In this document: positions 21,201-29,727 of the stretch, one piece after another
Position numbering within the stretch: position 1 is the first letter of the stretch
Layout: the number at the start of each line of letters is the position of its first letter
Assembly: GCF_003336425.1 (NCBI RefSeq)
Contig: NZ_QEIO01000022.1
Coordinates: 1-51,315 of the forward strand
From: Marinitenerispora sediminis
Lineage (GTDB): Bacteria; Actinomycetota; Actinomycetes; Streptosporangiales; Streptosporangiaceae
Reading direction: 5' to 3'
Length of the DNA stretch: 51,315 nucleotides
Notes under the pieces: generated by a model
Databases searched by the model: none
What the model was told of the DNA's origin: nothing
Seen by the model: the letters and a program-made list of their open reading frames with translations, nothing else
Made by a program: the position numbers and the translations under genes

Positions 21201-23331
21201 CCGGCGGCCGACCGCCTGCCGCCGCAGCCGCCTGCTCCGCGTCCGCCGCATCCTCCCGCGCCACCGCGGCACCAGACGCGCCGTCAGCCTCCGCCCCGCG
21301 GCCACCGCTGTCCAGCGCGGCAGCACCGGGACCGTCCTCATCCACACGCGGCACCGCGCCCGACGGCTGACCGCCTGCCGCCGCAGCCGCCTGCTCCGCG
21401 TCCGCCGCAGCCCCAGACGCGCTGTCGGGCTCCACCCGGCCGCGGCCGCTCTTCGGTGCGGCAGCACCGGGACCGTCCGCCGCCGCACGCCCCGACTGCC
21501 TGTGTACCGCCGCCCTGCCCCCGGCCGCCGCGGCAGGGCCCGTTTCCCGGTCCACGGCCTGCGGCCCCTCGGCCGCCGACGGCCGCACCGCGGGCTCCTC
21601 CGCTCCGAGGCCGCCCTCCGAAGGCACCCCGCCACGCGGCGGCACGGACCCGCCCTCGGCCTCCGCCCCGCGGCCACCGCTGTCCAGCGCGGCAGCACCG
21701 GGACCGTCCTCGTCCAGACCGTCCGCAGCCGCGGTCCTCCGCTCCGCCTCCGCCGCATCCTCCCGCGCCACCGCGGCACCGGAGCCGCCCGGGTCCCCGG
21801 GCGGCTCCGGCACGGACTCCCCGTCCGGCGGCGCGGGTGCCCGCTCGCCACCGGCTTCGGCGGCGCCCGTCTCCGGAACGGCCCCGGGCCGTGCCTCCCC
21901 GGCGCCGTGGGGCGCCGCAGCCTGCCTACCTTGCGTCGGCGCGGACGCCTCGCCGCCGGCCACCGGGCGTCCGCCTTCGGGGAGCACCGGCGGCCCGGCT
22001 ACGGGCTCGCGCCCCGGGCGGCGGGAGGAGTCCGCGGCCGCCCGGTCGTTCTCGCCCGCCTCCCCGGCCGGGGACGCGCCGAGCCGCAGGTCGCCGTCGG
22101 CGCTGCCGGCCGCGTCCTCCCGGGACGGGCGGCGCGCGGTCGGCGGCGGCTCGGCGGACCCAGCCGCCGGGCGTCCGCCCCGGTCCGGGGCGCCTGTGTC
22201 TGCGGTCCCGCCCGTTTCCCCCTCTTCAGCCGCGTCCCGGTCCGCGCTCCAGACAACGCCGGACGGCACGTCCGCGGCGGACGGGTCCGCCGCTGCCCAT
22301 TCCGCCCCGGTTCGCGCCGCCGGACCCGTGTCCGCCCGCTCGTGCGGGGCCTCGGCCGCCGGGGCGGCTTCCACGGGCGTGCCACCGGGGCGGCCGCTGC
22401 TCTCCGGGCCCCGGGGGGCGGCGGGTCCGCCGGACTCGCTCAGCCCCGGCGCCGGCGTGCCGCCCGGGTCGGGACCGAGGGCGCCACCGTCCCGGTTCCC
22501 GGCGTCCGGAGCGTGCCCGGCCGGCGGGACTTCGGACCCGCCGGCGGGGCACGAGGTCTCCGGCCGCTCGGTCTCCTCCGGGTCCTCCGGCGTCGCGCCG
22601 GGGGCCGCGGGTTCCGCAGCCGGCGGCGGAGTACCGTGCGGCTCCGCCGGGGCGGCCGGGCCGCCGGTGTCGGCCTGCGGCGTCGCGCCGGAGTCCCCCG
22701 ACTCCGGGTCGCCGCCGGCCGCCGCGGCTCCGGACGGCTCCGCTCGGGGTCCGTCGCCCTCCGCCCCGGGGCCGGCGGCGGCCGTGCGCAGCTCGGCGAA
22801 GCTCCAGCCCGCGATCGGCGGCGGCGCGACCTCCTCGGCCCGGTACGGGTCGGTCGGCGCGGTGACCTCGCGCAGCAGCGAGACCCCATGGGACCGCGCA
22901 GCCGTGTCCGGGGCGTCGAAGATCCAGTCGTCCTCGTCCGGGCCCTCGGTCGGCGTCCGGCCGCCTGCGGCAAGCCCTTCGGCGGCGGGCCGCTCGGCGG
23001 CGGACCGGGCGGCGGTGCCCCCGCCGTCCGGGCTGCCGGGCGCCTCGGTGCCGGGGTGGTCAGCGCGGTGGGCGGCGCGGTCGGCGTCCTTGTCACCGGG
23101 CTCGGCTGCTGCCTTCCCGGTCGCGTCCGGCCGCCCCTCCGCGGCGGGCTCGGCGTCGGCCCGTGCCGCGCGGCGGCGCCAGCCGAACCAGCCGCCGCTG
23201 CCCGACGGCGACCGCTGGCCGGGCGCGGTGTCCTCCGCGGCCCGCCGCGCGGGCCGGCCGGCCGGCGGCGCCGGACGCGCGGGGTCCCACGGTGTTCCCG
23301 GGGTGGATGGGCTCTCGTTCGGTTCGCTCAC
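18259..23331 (-). CDS. PH-domain (YdbT-like) membrane protein with about 1200-residue disordered N-terminal extension
   Basis: 1690 residues. The C-terminal 450 or so are a conventional bacterial PH-domain (bPH2/DUF304) membrane protein: transmembrane pairs around LQAAVVALVFLAMPGVVLL and ALAFRIPVLAAFVLFLLLTV, with PH repeats starting at NTTFGLHGDHLVVHTGLVRR, FYASLSPDGLRLRYGVFQAR and DDSVVVTRSGLFCSVIDIV. The first 1200 are Ala/Gly/Pro/Glu-rich, acidic and apparently disordered, with internal repeats and isolated Trp islands (GGWFGW, DDWIF, TPLWPYL). GTG 23331 lies 3 bases past the stop of the partner PH gene, suggesting coupling. Function unknown; the paired arrangement resembles B. subtilis ydbS-ydbT. 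The long opposite-strand frames over this region are GC artefacts. Confidence 0.8.
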   Translation of the reverse strand: MSEPNESPSTPGTPWDPARPAPPAGRPARRAAEDTAPGQRSPSGSGGWFGWRRRAARADAEPAAEGRPDATGKAAAEPGDKDADRAAHRADHPGTEAPGSPDGGGTAARSAAERPAAEGLAAGGRTPTEGPDEDDWIFDAPDTAARSHGVSLLREVTAPTDPYRAEEVAPPPIAGWSFAELRTAAAGPGAEGDGPRAEPSGAAAAGGDPESGDSGATPQADTGGPAAPAEPHGTPPPAAEPAAPGATPEDPEETERPETSCPAGGSEVPPAGHAPDAGNRDGGALGPDPGGTPAPGLSESGGPAAPRGPESSGRPGGTPVEAAPAAEAPHERADTGPAARTGAEWAAADPSAADVPSGVVWSADRDAAEEGETGGTADTGAPDRGGRPAAGSAEPPPTARRPSREDAAGSADGDLRLGASPAGEAGENDRAAADSSRRPGREPVAGPPVLPEGGRPVAGGEASAPTQGRQAAAPHGAGEARPGAVPETGAAEAGGERAPAPPDGESVPEPPGDPGGSGAAVAREDAAEAERRTAAADGLDEDGPGAAALDSGGRGAEAEGGSVPPRGGVPSEGGLGAEEPAVRPSAAEGPQAVDRETGPAAAAGGRAAVHRQSGRAAADGPGAAAPKSGRGRVEPDSASGAAADAEQAAAAAGGQPSGAVPRVDEDGPGAAALDSGGRGAEADGASGAAVAREDAADAEQAAAAAGGRPPGAVPRVDEDGPGAAELDSGRRGAKADDGSVPPPGEVPSERGLGGEEPAEEATVVRGQSGRAAADGPREEGWSAASVAGTGDPGGSAGTPRGRSGEGAPPSGGDTEPEAHGRSQERPGGLAGDEAGGAAEGAAPSERADGRRPVFAPPEPGIPWRGRDADGGGDAARPPVAEPRYAAGAGPRGRGAAWTLETPAAHGDGAGHPPGGDPGTPVAEGRTDHAAGPASGAAGGGARRPRAGTPWPVTPLWPYLDPDEDPAAHQQARRAEGTEEAPADRSRPRFAPADAARPPHAPPPSAHPVAAEPPLPPAPPGGPEMTAGHPSMRPGTAAGAPPGRRGAMPPGGVPADPARTAGPWARPPAPPSGGAPQATGAYAAPDPGRRASRPPAMPVYRTPPEAQEPSGAAPGRPQAAPEASGAFPAEVPGAAGPAGPAAPGTGPASGADPAGPQPPSAPPAPPAPAPAAHPPHAPAAPVRGSYGPPAPGHGRPPYGPAVPGHGQPTYPGPAATGAFGHPPHPGAHHTQPGSVRFLPPAAAGPHAPGWPPGATAARAARPVRPEPDVTTGLHRPHWLTVPLQAAVVALVFLAMPGVVLLNFGGLWVLFLTLSVGFAAGAYALLSWWNTTFGLHGDHLVVHTGLVRRQSREIPLSRLQAVDVVRPLLIQVLGLAELRVELAGGDQSEIRLRYLGRRSADRLRASLLAHAAGLSGRTPEAPEWPFYRLRFGLLLGALAFRIPVLAAFVLFLLLTVAGFAFVEAGVLGGMVPLLLGLMRGFLGPLLRYTDFYASLSPDGLRLRYGVFQARMQTVPPGRVQAVRIVEPLLWRSLGVVRVEANVAGYVGERQMDSSTLLPVVPRRLAFALVDELFPGTDAARVALHPARRGLSRNDALGVDDSVVVTRSGLFCSVIDIVPHARTQTVRLAAGPIARRRGVAAVEVDTPPGPVRARAAGRDLAEARRVVDGLVERGHQSRSSTAGPERWATRSAP
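21137..21730 (-). repeat. Imperfect repeats encoding the disordered region
   Basis: The core GCAGCACCGGGACCGTCC occurs four times (21161, 21320, 21461, 21692). The first two copies lie in a tandem unit of about 159 bases that translates to VDEDGPGAA.LDSG.RGA plus ADAEQAAAAAGG. The copies have diverged by point changes but keep frame. Confidence 0.85.
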
Positions 23332-23334
23332 GCG

Positions 23335-23928
23335 TCACAGTCCCGTGGAGAACGTCTCGCTGCGGGCCGCCAGGCGGTCGCGCAGCCGGGTGGCCTCGTC
23401 GAGGGGCAGACCGGGGATCCGCGCGTCGGCGGTGGTCGCCGCCGTCCGCAGCCGGACGGTCGCGATCCCCAGCGCCTGCTCCAGCAGGTTGGCGGTGACG
23501 TCCACCAGCTGCATGCGCCCGTAGGGGACGACCACCAGCTGCCGGATGACGACCCCGCAGGTGAGGTAGAAATCGGTGCGTCCTTCGGCGTATCCCCAGG
23601 AACCGCGCGCACGCGGCGCCAGGAGCCATCCCGCGACCCCGGCGGCCACCAGCGGGACGACCGCGGCCACGGCCCAGAGCACCCCGGACCAGATGCCGAC
23701 GAAGGCGCCCGCGACGACCGCAGTCGGCAGCAGCGCCCCGGTGATGACCAGCCGGTTGTACAGGGTCAGGGCCGGCGACACCCGCTGCCATGAGCTGCCC
23801 GGCGGCGCGGCGAAGGCCGCCTCCACCGCAGAGGCGGGCGGCTCCGGGGGGACCGGATCGGTCCCCGTCCCGGCCCCGTTCTCAGGCCCGTGGTCCTGGT
23901 GCGACTCGTTCGAGGTGGCAAACTCCAC
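23335..23928 (-). CDS. PH-domain membrane protein (YdbS-like)
   Basis: About 197 residues. A Pro/Glu-rich N-terminus precedes two transmembrane helices (LVITGALLPTAVVAGAFVGI and GVLWAVAAVVPLVAAGVAGW) and a bPH2 domain (DFYLTCGVVIRQLVVVPYGR, MQLVDVTANLLEQALGIATV, ADARIPGLPLDEATRLRDRL). Such proteins are usually encoded with a YdbT-like partner, here the next gene downstream. The start is uncertain: GTG 23928 is given, with an in-frame TTG at 23940; neither has a strong ribosome site. Function not established. Confidence 0.82.
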   Translation of the reverse strand: MEFATSNESHQDHGPENGAGTGTDPVPPEPPASAVEAAFAAPPGSSWQRVSPALTLYNRLVITGALLPTAVVAGAFVGIWSGVLWAVAAVVPLVAAGVAGWLLAPRARGSWGYAEGRTDFYLTCGVVIRQLVVVPYGRMQLVDVTANLLEQALGIATVRLRTAATTADARIPGLPLDEATRLRDRLAARSETFSTGL

Positions 23929-24105
23929 GATTCCAGTCAATCATCCCGAAGGCGCTCCGGAGCGCGGAGCGACACGGCGGGCCGTCGCGTCGCCGGCCCG
24001 GCGGCCGTCCGGATTCCGGACGGCGACGCTCCGCACCCCCGCGCGGCCTGGCCGGACACCGGCCCCCGGCGCCGCGCGCGGGCCGCCGGCGGATGCCGGG
24101 TCCGG

Positions 24106-24603
24106 TCACTCCGGCGCGTGCCGGTCGCGGTCCTTGTCCGTGGGGACGCGGCAGGCGTTCTCCAGCAGCAGCGCGGCGGCCAGGAGCAGGACCGCGGCGA
24201 GTCCCGTCCCCGCCGCCGTGGCGGCGTCGGCGCGGGGTGCCGCCATGCTCAGGCGGTCGACGAGGGCCAGCGCCATGCCGCCGAACAGGCCGATCACCAG
24301 TGATCCGAAGACCGCGCTCGCCTTGGCGAGGGCGACCAGCCGGGCCACGCTGATGGGTTCGACGGGTTCGGTGCCCGGCACCCGCCGGATCCGCCGCCGG
24401 ATGTGGACCGCCGTGACGATCTCGCCGATTCCGAGCAGCGACAGGGTGGGGATGGCCGTCCACGGCAGCACGGGAAGCGCGCCGTAGAACTGGCGCACCA
24501 CGAGGAAGCCGACCATGCCGCTGACCACGATGAGGCCCAGCGGCAGCCGCCACCCGGTGGGGTGCAGCCGGCCCTGGGGGTCGTCCTGGTGTTCCTGGCC
24601 CAT
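24106..24603 (-). CDS. DUF3180 membrane protein
   Basis: A 165-residue integral membrane protein. Four hydrophobic segments are visible (LGLIVVSGMVGFLVVRQFYG, LPWTAIPTLSLLGIGEIVTA, SAVFGSLVIGLFGGMALALV, AAGTGLAAVLLLAAALLLEN), with the RRRIRRVPG basic loop and the conserved ARLVALAKASAVFGSLVIG segment. It starts immediately after the folK stop with no intervening bases (TAG ATG), so it is translationally coupled to the folate genes. Relatives occupy this position in other actinobacteria, as I recall. Function unknown. Confidence 0.85.
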   Translation of the reverse strand: MGQEHQDDPQGRLHPTGWRLPLGLIVVSGMVGFLVVRQFYGALPVLPWTAIPTLSLLGIGEIVTAVHIRRRIRRVPGTEPVEPISVARLVALAKASAVFGSLVIGLFGGMALALVDRLSMAAPRADAATAAGTGLAAVLLLAAALLLENACRVPTDKDRDRHAPE

Positions 24604-25125
24604 CTAGTCAGGCACCTGCAGCACGAGGTCGTCCCGGCGGCGCACTTCCTGGCCGCGCACCGCCCGCAGCAGTTCCAGCACCGGTCCGCGCCCGGTGAGG
24701 CGCGCCTCGGGGTCGACGTCGGCCCAGGGGCGCAGCACGAAGGCGCGCTCGTGCGCGCGGGGGTGGGGCAGGGTGAGCGTGGGGTCGTCGCTGGTCTCGT
24801 CACCGTAGGTGATGATGTCCACGTCGAGCGTCCTCGGCCCCCAGTGGATGTCCCGGACTCGGTCGAAGGCCTCTTCGACGCTCTGCGCGCGCTCCAGGAG
24901 GGTCCGCGGACCGAGGAGGGTGTCGGCCAGCACGATGGCGTTGAGGTAGGCGCCCTGCTCCGGGCCGCCCACCGGGGCGGTCTCGTACACCGGGGACGCG
25001 GCGACGAAGCGCAGGCCGCGGGCGTCGAAGAGGACGTCGAGCGCGCCCTGGAGGTTGTCCATTCGCTGACCGAGGTTGCTGCCGAGCGAGAGGACGACCC
25101 TGCGGGCGTCATCCCAGCTGTTCAT
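24604..25125 (-). CDS. folK: 6-hydroxymethyl-7,8-dihydropterin pyrophosphokinase
   Basis: Transfers pyrophosphate from ATP to the pterin before condensation with p-aminobenzoate. The 173-residue protein has SLGSNLGQRMDNLQGAL, SPVYETAPVGG, NAIVLADT and the signature HWGPRTLDVDII followed by LPHPRAHERAFVLRPWADVD. It overlaps folB by 17 bases and abuts the DUF3180 gene, consistent with one folate operon. Confidence 0.95.
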   Translation of the reverse strand: MNSWDDARRVVLSLGSNLGQRMDNLQGALDVLFDARGLRFVAASPVYETAPVGGPEQGAYLNAIVLADTLLGPRTLLERAQSVEEAFDRVRDIHWGPRTLDVDIITYGDETSDDPTLTLPHPRAHERAFVLRPWADVDPEARLTGRGPVLELLRAVRGQEVRRRDDLVLQVPD

Positions 25126-25549
25126 GTCGTCTCCGTTGGATCGTGACGGTCACGTCGTCGAACGGGTGCGGGATGGGGGCCTGGGGTTTGTGCACGGTCA
25201 CCTCCACCTCCGCCACCCGCGGCTCGGCCAGGCAAACCGCCGCCAACCGCTCGGCCAGCGTCTCGATGAGGTTCAGCGGCTCCCCGCGGACCACGTCCAC
25301 CAGGCGGTCGCTGATCTCCCCGTAGTGCACGGTCTGCGTGAGGTCGTCGGTACGGGCGGCCGCGCGGGTGTCCACGGCCAGGACAACGTCGATCACGAAA
25401 TCCTGCCCATCGCGGCGTTCATGGTCAAATACCCCATGATGCCCACGGGCACGCAGGCCGCGCACGGCGATCCGGTCCAGCGGCCGCGGCGGTCGGGCCG
25501 CGGCGTCCTCCTGCGGTGTTCCTGCCGGCCTCGGCGGGTGCTCCGGCAC
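25109..25549 (-). CDS. folB: Dihydroneopterin aldolase
   Basis: Converts dihydroneopterin to hydroxymethyl-dihydropterin plus glycolaldehyde. The 146 residues include RIAVRGLRARGHHGVFDHER, DFVIDVVLAVDT, VHYGEISDRLV, PLNLIETLAERLA and the catalytic-Lys region VHKPQAPIPHPFDDV. The N-terminal 24 residues are an extra Pro/Arg-rich stretch. GTG 25549 begins one base past the stop of the NTF2-like gene, with GAGG just upstream. Confidence 0.94.
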   Translation of the reverse strand: MPEHPPRPAGTPQEDAAARPPRPLDRIAVRGLRARGHHGVFDHERRDGQDFVIDVVLAVDTRAAARTDDLTQTVHYGEISDRLVDVVRGEPLNLIETLAERLAAVCLAEPRVAEVEVTVHKPQAPIPHPFDDVTVTIQRRRHEQLG

Positions 25550-25550
25550 C

Positions 25551-25988
25551 TCAGTCCTCGCTCCCGTCCTCGTCCAGCATGACCGGCGACGCGTGGTGCG
25601 ACCACAGCCGCCAGCCGCCCTCCGTGCGGACGAACAGGTTGGTGGTGACCACCTGCCCCCCGGCCACGAACCCCGGGCTGTCGTCCTCGGCCGTCAGCAC
25701 GTTCTCCTCGCAGGTGACCATGGCGACGTCCCCGCTCACGCCGATGTGGGTCTCGGTCAGCACGTACTGGATGTAGGGGACGTTGGCCATGACCAGCGAC
25801 CACGCGCGCAGGATCTCCGCCCGCCCGCGCAGCAGCGGCCAGCCCGGGTTCACGCACACGAGGTCGGGCGCCTGGTCCTCCTCGGCCCAGACCCGGCGCA
25901 TCTGGTCGATGTCGCCGTTCTCGATCGCCTGGTAGAACTCCGCGTTGGCCTCGGCCACGCGCTCCATGATCTCGTGCCGCGACTTCAC
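25551..25988 (-). CDS. NTF2/SnoaL-like protein within the folate operon
   Basis: A 145-residue cone-fold (SnoaL/NTF2) protein of unknown function: MERVAEANAEFYQAIENGDI, DLVCVNPGWPLLRGRAEILR, VAMVTCEENV, VVTTNLFVRTEGGWRLWSHH. Such folds can be small enzymes or binding domains. GTG 25988 overlaps the folP stop (GTGA) and the gene ends one base before folB, so it is co-translated with folate genes. An NTF2-like gene in this slot occurs in other actinobacteria, as I recall. A role in the missing dihydroneopterin triphosphate dephosphorylation step is possible but unproven. The open frame upstream of 25988 is folP antiphase and not used. Confidence 0.85.
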   Translation of the reverse strand: MKSRHEIMERVAEANAEFYQAIENGDIDQMRRVWAEEDQAPDLVCVNPGWPLLRGRAEILRAWSLVMANVPYIQYVLTETHIGVSGDVAMVTCEENVLTAEDDSPGFVAGGQVVTTNLFVRTEGGWRLWSHHASPVMLDEDGSED

Positions 25989-26890
25989 GGACGGCTCCGG
26001 CCGATCGGGTCGGCCCGGCCCTCGTCCAGCACGGCGCCGCCGCTGCGCCACGCGGCGGCGACCCGGACGGCGTCGGCGTTGGGCCGGACGTCGTGCACCC
26101 GTACGCACCACGCCCCGCGCTCGGCCGCCAGCGCCGTCAGCGCCACCGTGGCGTCGTCGCACCCGGTGAAGTCGCGCGGCGCCCCCTCGGCGTCGCTGAG
26201 CAGCCGGCCGAGGAAGCGCTTGCGGGAGCCCCCGACCAGGATCGGGCGGCCCAGGTCGTGGAACCGGTCGAGGTGGGCGAGCAGCGCCCAGTTGTGGCCG
26301 ACGTCCGGGCGCTTGGCGAACCCGAGACCGGGGTCGAGCACGATCCGGTTCGGGTCGGCGCCCTCGTCGACCATCGCGGCCATGCGGCGCCGCAGCTCGT
26401 CGTGGACCTCTTGGACGACATCGGTGTACTCCGCGCGTCTTTGCATGTCATGACTATGCCCACGCCAGTGCATCAACACGTAGGCGACACCGCTCTTGGC
26501 CACCAGCCGCGCCATGGCGGGGTCGGCCAGGCCGCCGCTGACGTCGTTGACCAGGCGGGCCCCGGCCTCGACCGCGTAGTCGGCCACCTCGGCCCGCATC
26601 GTGTCGACACTCACCGCCACGCCCTGGCGGGCGAGCTCACGCACCACCGGCCCCACCCGGCGCAGTTCCTCGTCCAGGGACACACGCTGCGCGCCGGGCC
26701 GGGTGGACTCACCGCCGACATCGACGATGTCGGCTCCCTCGTCGGCCATGCGCAGCCCGTGCTCGATCGCACGCGCGGGGTCGAACCAACGGCCACCGTC
26801 GGAGAACGAGTCCGGGGTGACGTTGACGACCCCCATCACCAGGCACCGCCCGGGATCGGGCAGTCCGGGAAGCTTCATCATCGACGCCAT
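25985..26890 (-). CDS. folP: Dihydropteroate synthase
   Basis: Condenses hydroxymethyl-dihydropterin pyrophosphate with p-aminobenzoate; the sulfonamide target. About 301 residues with VMGVVNVTPDSFSDGG, GADIVDVGGESTRPGA, SVDTMRAEVA, VNDVSGG, YVLMHWRGHSHDMQ, DPGLGFAKRPDVGHNW and VGGSRKRFLG. ATG 26890 is preferred because AGGGTGG ends 5 bases upstream; GTG 26899 is an in-frame alternative. The gene is intact. Confidence 0.94.
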   Translation of the reverse strand: MASMMKLPGLPDPGRCLVMGVVNVTPDSFSDGGRWFDPARAIEHGLRMADEGADIVDVGGESTRPGAQRVSLDEELRRVGPVVRELARQGVAVSVDTMRAEVADYAVEAGARLVNDVSGGLADPAMARLVAKSGVAYVLMHWRGHSHDMQRRAEYTDVVQEVHDELRRRMAAMVDEGADPNRIVLDPGLGFAKRPDVGHNWALLAHLDRFHDLGRPILVGGSRKRFLGRLLSDAEGAPRDFTGCDDATVALTALAAERGAWCVRVHDVRPNADAVRVAAAWRSGGAVLDEGRADPIGRSRP

Positions 26891-26971
26891 ATTCGCCACC
26901 CTATGGTTTCCCGCGTCCGAGCAGCACCCCCTGGCCGGGCCGGACCACCGCGCCGGCGTCCCGGAACGCGG

Positions 26972-27006
26972 CGGCGCCCGGCCTCCGCGTCGGAGGCCGG
27001 GCGCCG
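26972..27006 (-). terminator. Perfect hairpin between folE and folP
   Basis: A 16-bp perfect stem (CGGCGCCCGGCCTCCG and its complement) with a 3-base loop, 32 bases past the folE stop. It should reduce read-through from ftsH-folE into folP. Confidence 0.8.
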
Positions 27007-27037
27007 AAGTCCGCTCACCGCGGCGGTCGCGCCGCTC

Positions 27038-27661
27038 TCACCGCCCCAGGATGAGGCTCATCGCCTCCGCCCGGGTGCGGTCGCGGTTGCGGAAGTCACC
27101 GCGGACCGCCGAGGTCACGGTCTTCGCGCCGGGCTTGCGCACGCCGCGCATCGTCATGCACAGGTGCTCCGCCTCGATCACGACGATGACGCCGCGCGGC
27201 TCCAGCAGGTCCATCACGGCGTCGGCCACCTGGGTGGTCAGCCGCTCCTGGACCTGCGGCCGGCGGGCGAAGACGTCGACCAGCCGGGCCAGCTTGGACA
27301 GGCCGGTGATCCGCCCGTCGGAGTTGGGGATGTAGCCCACGTGCGCGACCCCGTAGAAGGGGACGAGGTGGTGCTCGCAGGTGGAGTAGAGCTCGATGTC
27401 CTTGACCAGCACGATCTCGTCGTGGCCGGCGTCGAACACCGTGGTCAGGACGTCCTCGGGCCGCTGGTTGAGCCCGGCGAACTGCTCGGCGTAGGCGCGG
27501 GCGACCCGGGCCGGGGTGTCCCGGAGCCCGTCGCGGTCGGGGTCCTCGCCGATGGCGATCAGGATCTCCCGCACGGCCTTCTCGATCCGGAGGTGATCGA
27601 CGGTCCCGGCGGCGGGCTCCGCCCCCGGGAACCCGCCGGTCACCTCGGTGTACTCGGTCAA
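27038..27661 (-). CDS. folE: GTP cyclohydrolase I
   Basis: Opens GTP to dihydroneopterin triphosphate, the first step of folate synthesis. 207 residues with the zinc site [12 protein letters not shown] and [12 protein letters not shown], plus [23 protein letters not shown]. The start is taken as TTG 27661, which overlaps the ftsH stop (TTGA) and has GAGGA 6 bases upstream. A GTG at 27643 is an alternative; the long open frame beyond it only shadows ftsH. Confidence 0.94.
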   Translation of the reverse strand: MTEYTEVTGGFPGAEPAAGTVDHLRIEKAVREILIAIGEDPDRDGLRDTPARVARAYAEQFAGLNQRPEDVLTTVFDAGHDEIVLVKDIELYSTCEHHLVPFYGVAHVGYIPNSDGRITGLSKLARLVDVFARRPQVQERLTTQVADAVMDLLEPRGVIVVIEAEHLCMTMRGVRKPGAKTVTSAVRGDFRNRDRTRAEAMSLILGR

Positions 27662-29727
27662 CCTCTGTCCTCGGGTTCGGGACCGTCCCCGGAGGCGTCG
27701 GTGCCTCCGGTCCGGCCCGGGGCCTCGCCCTCGGTGCGGTCCTCCGCCGATTCCGGCCGCCATGACGAGCGTCCGTTGCCGCCCGCCAGCTCCTCGACGT
27801 CCTGCGGGCCGAGGAGCGCCAGCTCCTTCGGCGTCTGGACCGGGGGCTTGGAGGACGGCTGGCGCTTCCCGTAGCCCTTGTAGGAGCCGCGGGACGGCCG
27901 CTTCTCGATGGGCTCGAAGATCTCCAGGACCTCCTCCTTGGTGAGGGTCTCCTTGTCCAGGAGCCCCAGCACCAGGTTGTCGAGCACCTCGCGGTACTCC
28001 ACCAGGACCTCCCACGCCTCGTCGTGGGCGGACTCGATGAGGCGGCGGACCTCCTCGTCGATGATGGAGGCGATCTCCTCGGAGTAGTCGCGGCTGTGCG
28101 ACATCTCGCGGCCCAGGAACGGCTCGGTGTTGCCGTCGCCGAACTTGCGGGCGCCCAGCCGCTCGCTCATGCCGTACTCGGTGACCATGTTGCGGGCCAG
28201 GGAGGTGGCCTTCTCGATGTCGTTGGCGGCGCCCGTGGTGGGCTCGTGGAACACGAGCTCCTCGGCGGCGCGGCCGCCCAGCATCATCGCCAGCTGGTCC
28301 ATCATCTCCGAGCGCGTGGAGAGGAACTTGTCCTCCATCGGCAGGGTCATGGTGTAACCCAGGGCCCGGCCGCGCGGCAGGATCGTCACCTTGTGGACGG
28401 GGTCGGCGTTGGGAAGCGCGTGCGCCACCAGCGCGTGCCCGCCCTCGTGGTAGGCGATCATCTTCTTCTCGGCGTCGGACATGACCCGGGTCTTGCGCTC
28501 GGGGCCGGCCATGACGCGGTCGATGGCCTCCTCCAGCGTGAGCATGTCGATCTGGTTGCCCCCCGCGCGGGCGGTGAGCAGCGCGGCCTCGTTGATGACG
28601 TTGGCGAGGTCGGCGCCGGTGAAGCCGGGCGTCCGCCGGGCGATGACGTCCATGTCGACCCCGGGGTCGATGGGCTTGCCCTTGGCGTGCACGCGCAGGA
28701 TGCCCTTGCGGCCCTCCAGGTCCGGGCGGTCCACGACGATCTGGCGGTCGAAGCGGCCCGGGCGCAGCAGCGCCGGGTCGAGGATGTCCGGCCGGTTGGT
28801 CGCGGCGATGAGGATGACGCCGCCCTTGACGTCGAAGCCGTCCATCTCGACGAGCATCTGGTTGAGCGTCTGCTCGCGCTCGTCGTGGCCGCCGCCGAGC
28901 CCCGCGCCGCGGTGCCGGCCCACGGCGTCGATCTCGTCGATGAAGATGATGGCGGGGGCGTTGGCCTTCGCCTGCTCGAACAGGTCGCGCACCCGGGAGG
29001 CGCCGACGCCGACGAACATCTCCACGAAGTCGGATCCGGAGATGGAGTAGAACGGCACGCCGGCCTCGCCCGCGACGGCGCGCGCCAGCAGCGTCTTGCC
29101 GGTGCCGGGCGGGCCGTAGAGCAGCACGCCCTTGGGGATCTTCGCCCCCATCGACTGGAACTTGGCCGGGTTCTGCAGGAACTCCTTGATCTCCTGCAGC
29201 TCCTCGATGGCCTCATCGGCGCCCGCGACGTCGGCGAACGTGCTCTTCGGGGTGTCCTTGGTGATGAGCTTCGCCTTGGACTTGCCGAAGTTCATCACCC
29301 GCGAGCCGCCGCCCTGCATCTGGTTCATGATGAACAGGAAGATGCCGATGATGATGATGAGCGGCAGGAAGCTGAACAGCAGCGACACGAGCACGCTGTC
29401 CTGGGGAACCTCGACGTCGTAGGCTTCGAGGTGGCCGTCCTGCTGCTTCTCCTGGAGCTGCTGGGCGAGCTCGTACCCCTGACCGTCGACCCAGTAGGCT
29501 TCGTAGCTGTCACCCTGCGTCGTGGTCAGCTCGATGCGCTGCTCTTTGTCGATGATCCGGGCATCGCGCACCTGGTCCTGCTGGATCAGGGCGAAGACGC
29601 GCGAGGTGTCGACCTTCTGATGGCCGTCACCGGAGCCCCAGCCCGTGAATTGGGTAACAACAATGATCATGAGGGCGATGGCCAGAAGCCAGAGCCATGG
29701 CCCACGGTACAAACGCTTCAGATTCAT
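27658..29727 (-). CDS. ftsH: ATP-dependent zinc metalloprotease FtsH
   Basis: Membrane-anchored AAA+ protease for membrane-protein quality control. 689 residues: transmembrane helix about 11-28, extracytoplasmic domain, second helix about 110-133 ([19 protein letters not shown]), Walker A GPPGTGKT, Walker [19 protein letters not shown] with RPGRFDRQI, and zinc motif HEGGH in the peptidase domain. The C-terminal tail is Pro/Gly/Glu-rich. The ATG at 29727 is the family start. It leads the folate gene run. Confidence 0.97.
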   Translation of the reverse strand: MNLKRLYRGPWLWLLAIALMIIVVTQFTGWGSGDGHQKVDTSRVFALIQQDQVRDARIIDKEQRIELTTTQGDSYEAYWVDGQGYELAQQLQEKQQDGHLEAYDVEVPQDSVLVSLLFSFLPLIIIIGIFLFIMNQMQGGGSRVMNFGKSKAKLITKDTPKSTFADVAGADEAIEELQEIKEFLQNPAKFQSMGAKIPKGVLLYGPPGTGKTLLARAVAGEAGVPFYSISGSDFVEMFVGVGASRVRDLFEQAKANAPAIIFIDEIDAVGRHRGAGLGGGHDEREQTLNQMLVEMDGFDVKGGVILIAATNRPDILDPALLRPGRFDRQIVVDRPDLEGRKGILRVHAKGKPIDPGVDMDVIARRTPGFTGADLANVINEAALLTARAGGNQIDMLTLEEAIDRVMAGPERKTRVMSDAEKKMIAYHEGGHALVAHALPNADPVHKVTILPRGRALGYTMTLPMEDKFLSTRSEMMDQLAMMLGGRAAEELVFHEPTTGAANDIEKATSLARNMVTEYGMSERLGARKFGDGNTEPFLGREMSHSRDYSEEIASIIDEEVRRLIESAHDEAWEVLVEYREVLDNLVLGLLDKETLTKEEVLEIFEPIEKRPSRGSYKGYGKRQPSSKPPVQTPKELALLGPQDVEELAGGNGRSSWRPESAEDRTEGEAPGRTGGTDASGDGPEPEDRG

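Noticed and set aside
19504-23793. Plus-strand open frame of 1429 codons opposite the large PH gene
   Set aside because: It is a by-product of GC-biased codons in the antisense frame: no recognisable domain, and it overlaps the PH genes completely, including the conserved C-terminal module.
26600-27340. Plus-strand frames opposite folP and folE
   Set aside because: Antisense shadows of genes with clear catalytic motifs.
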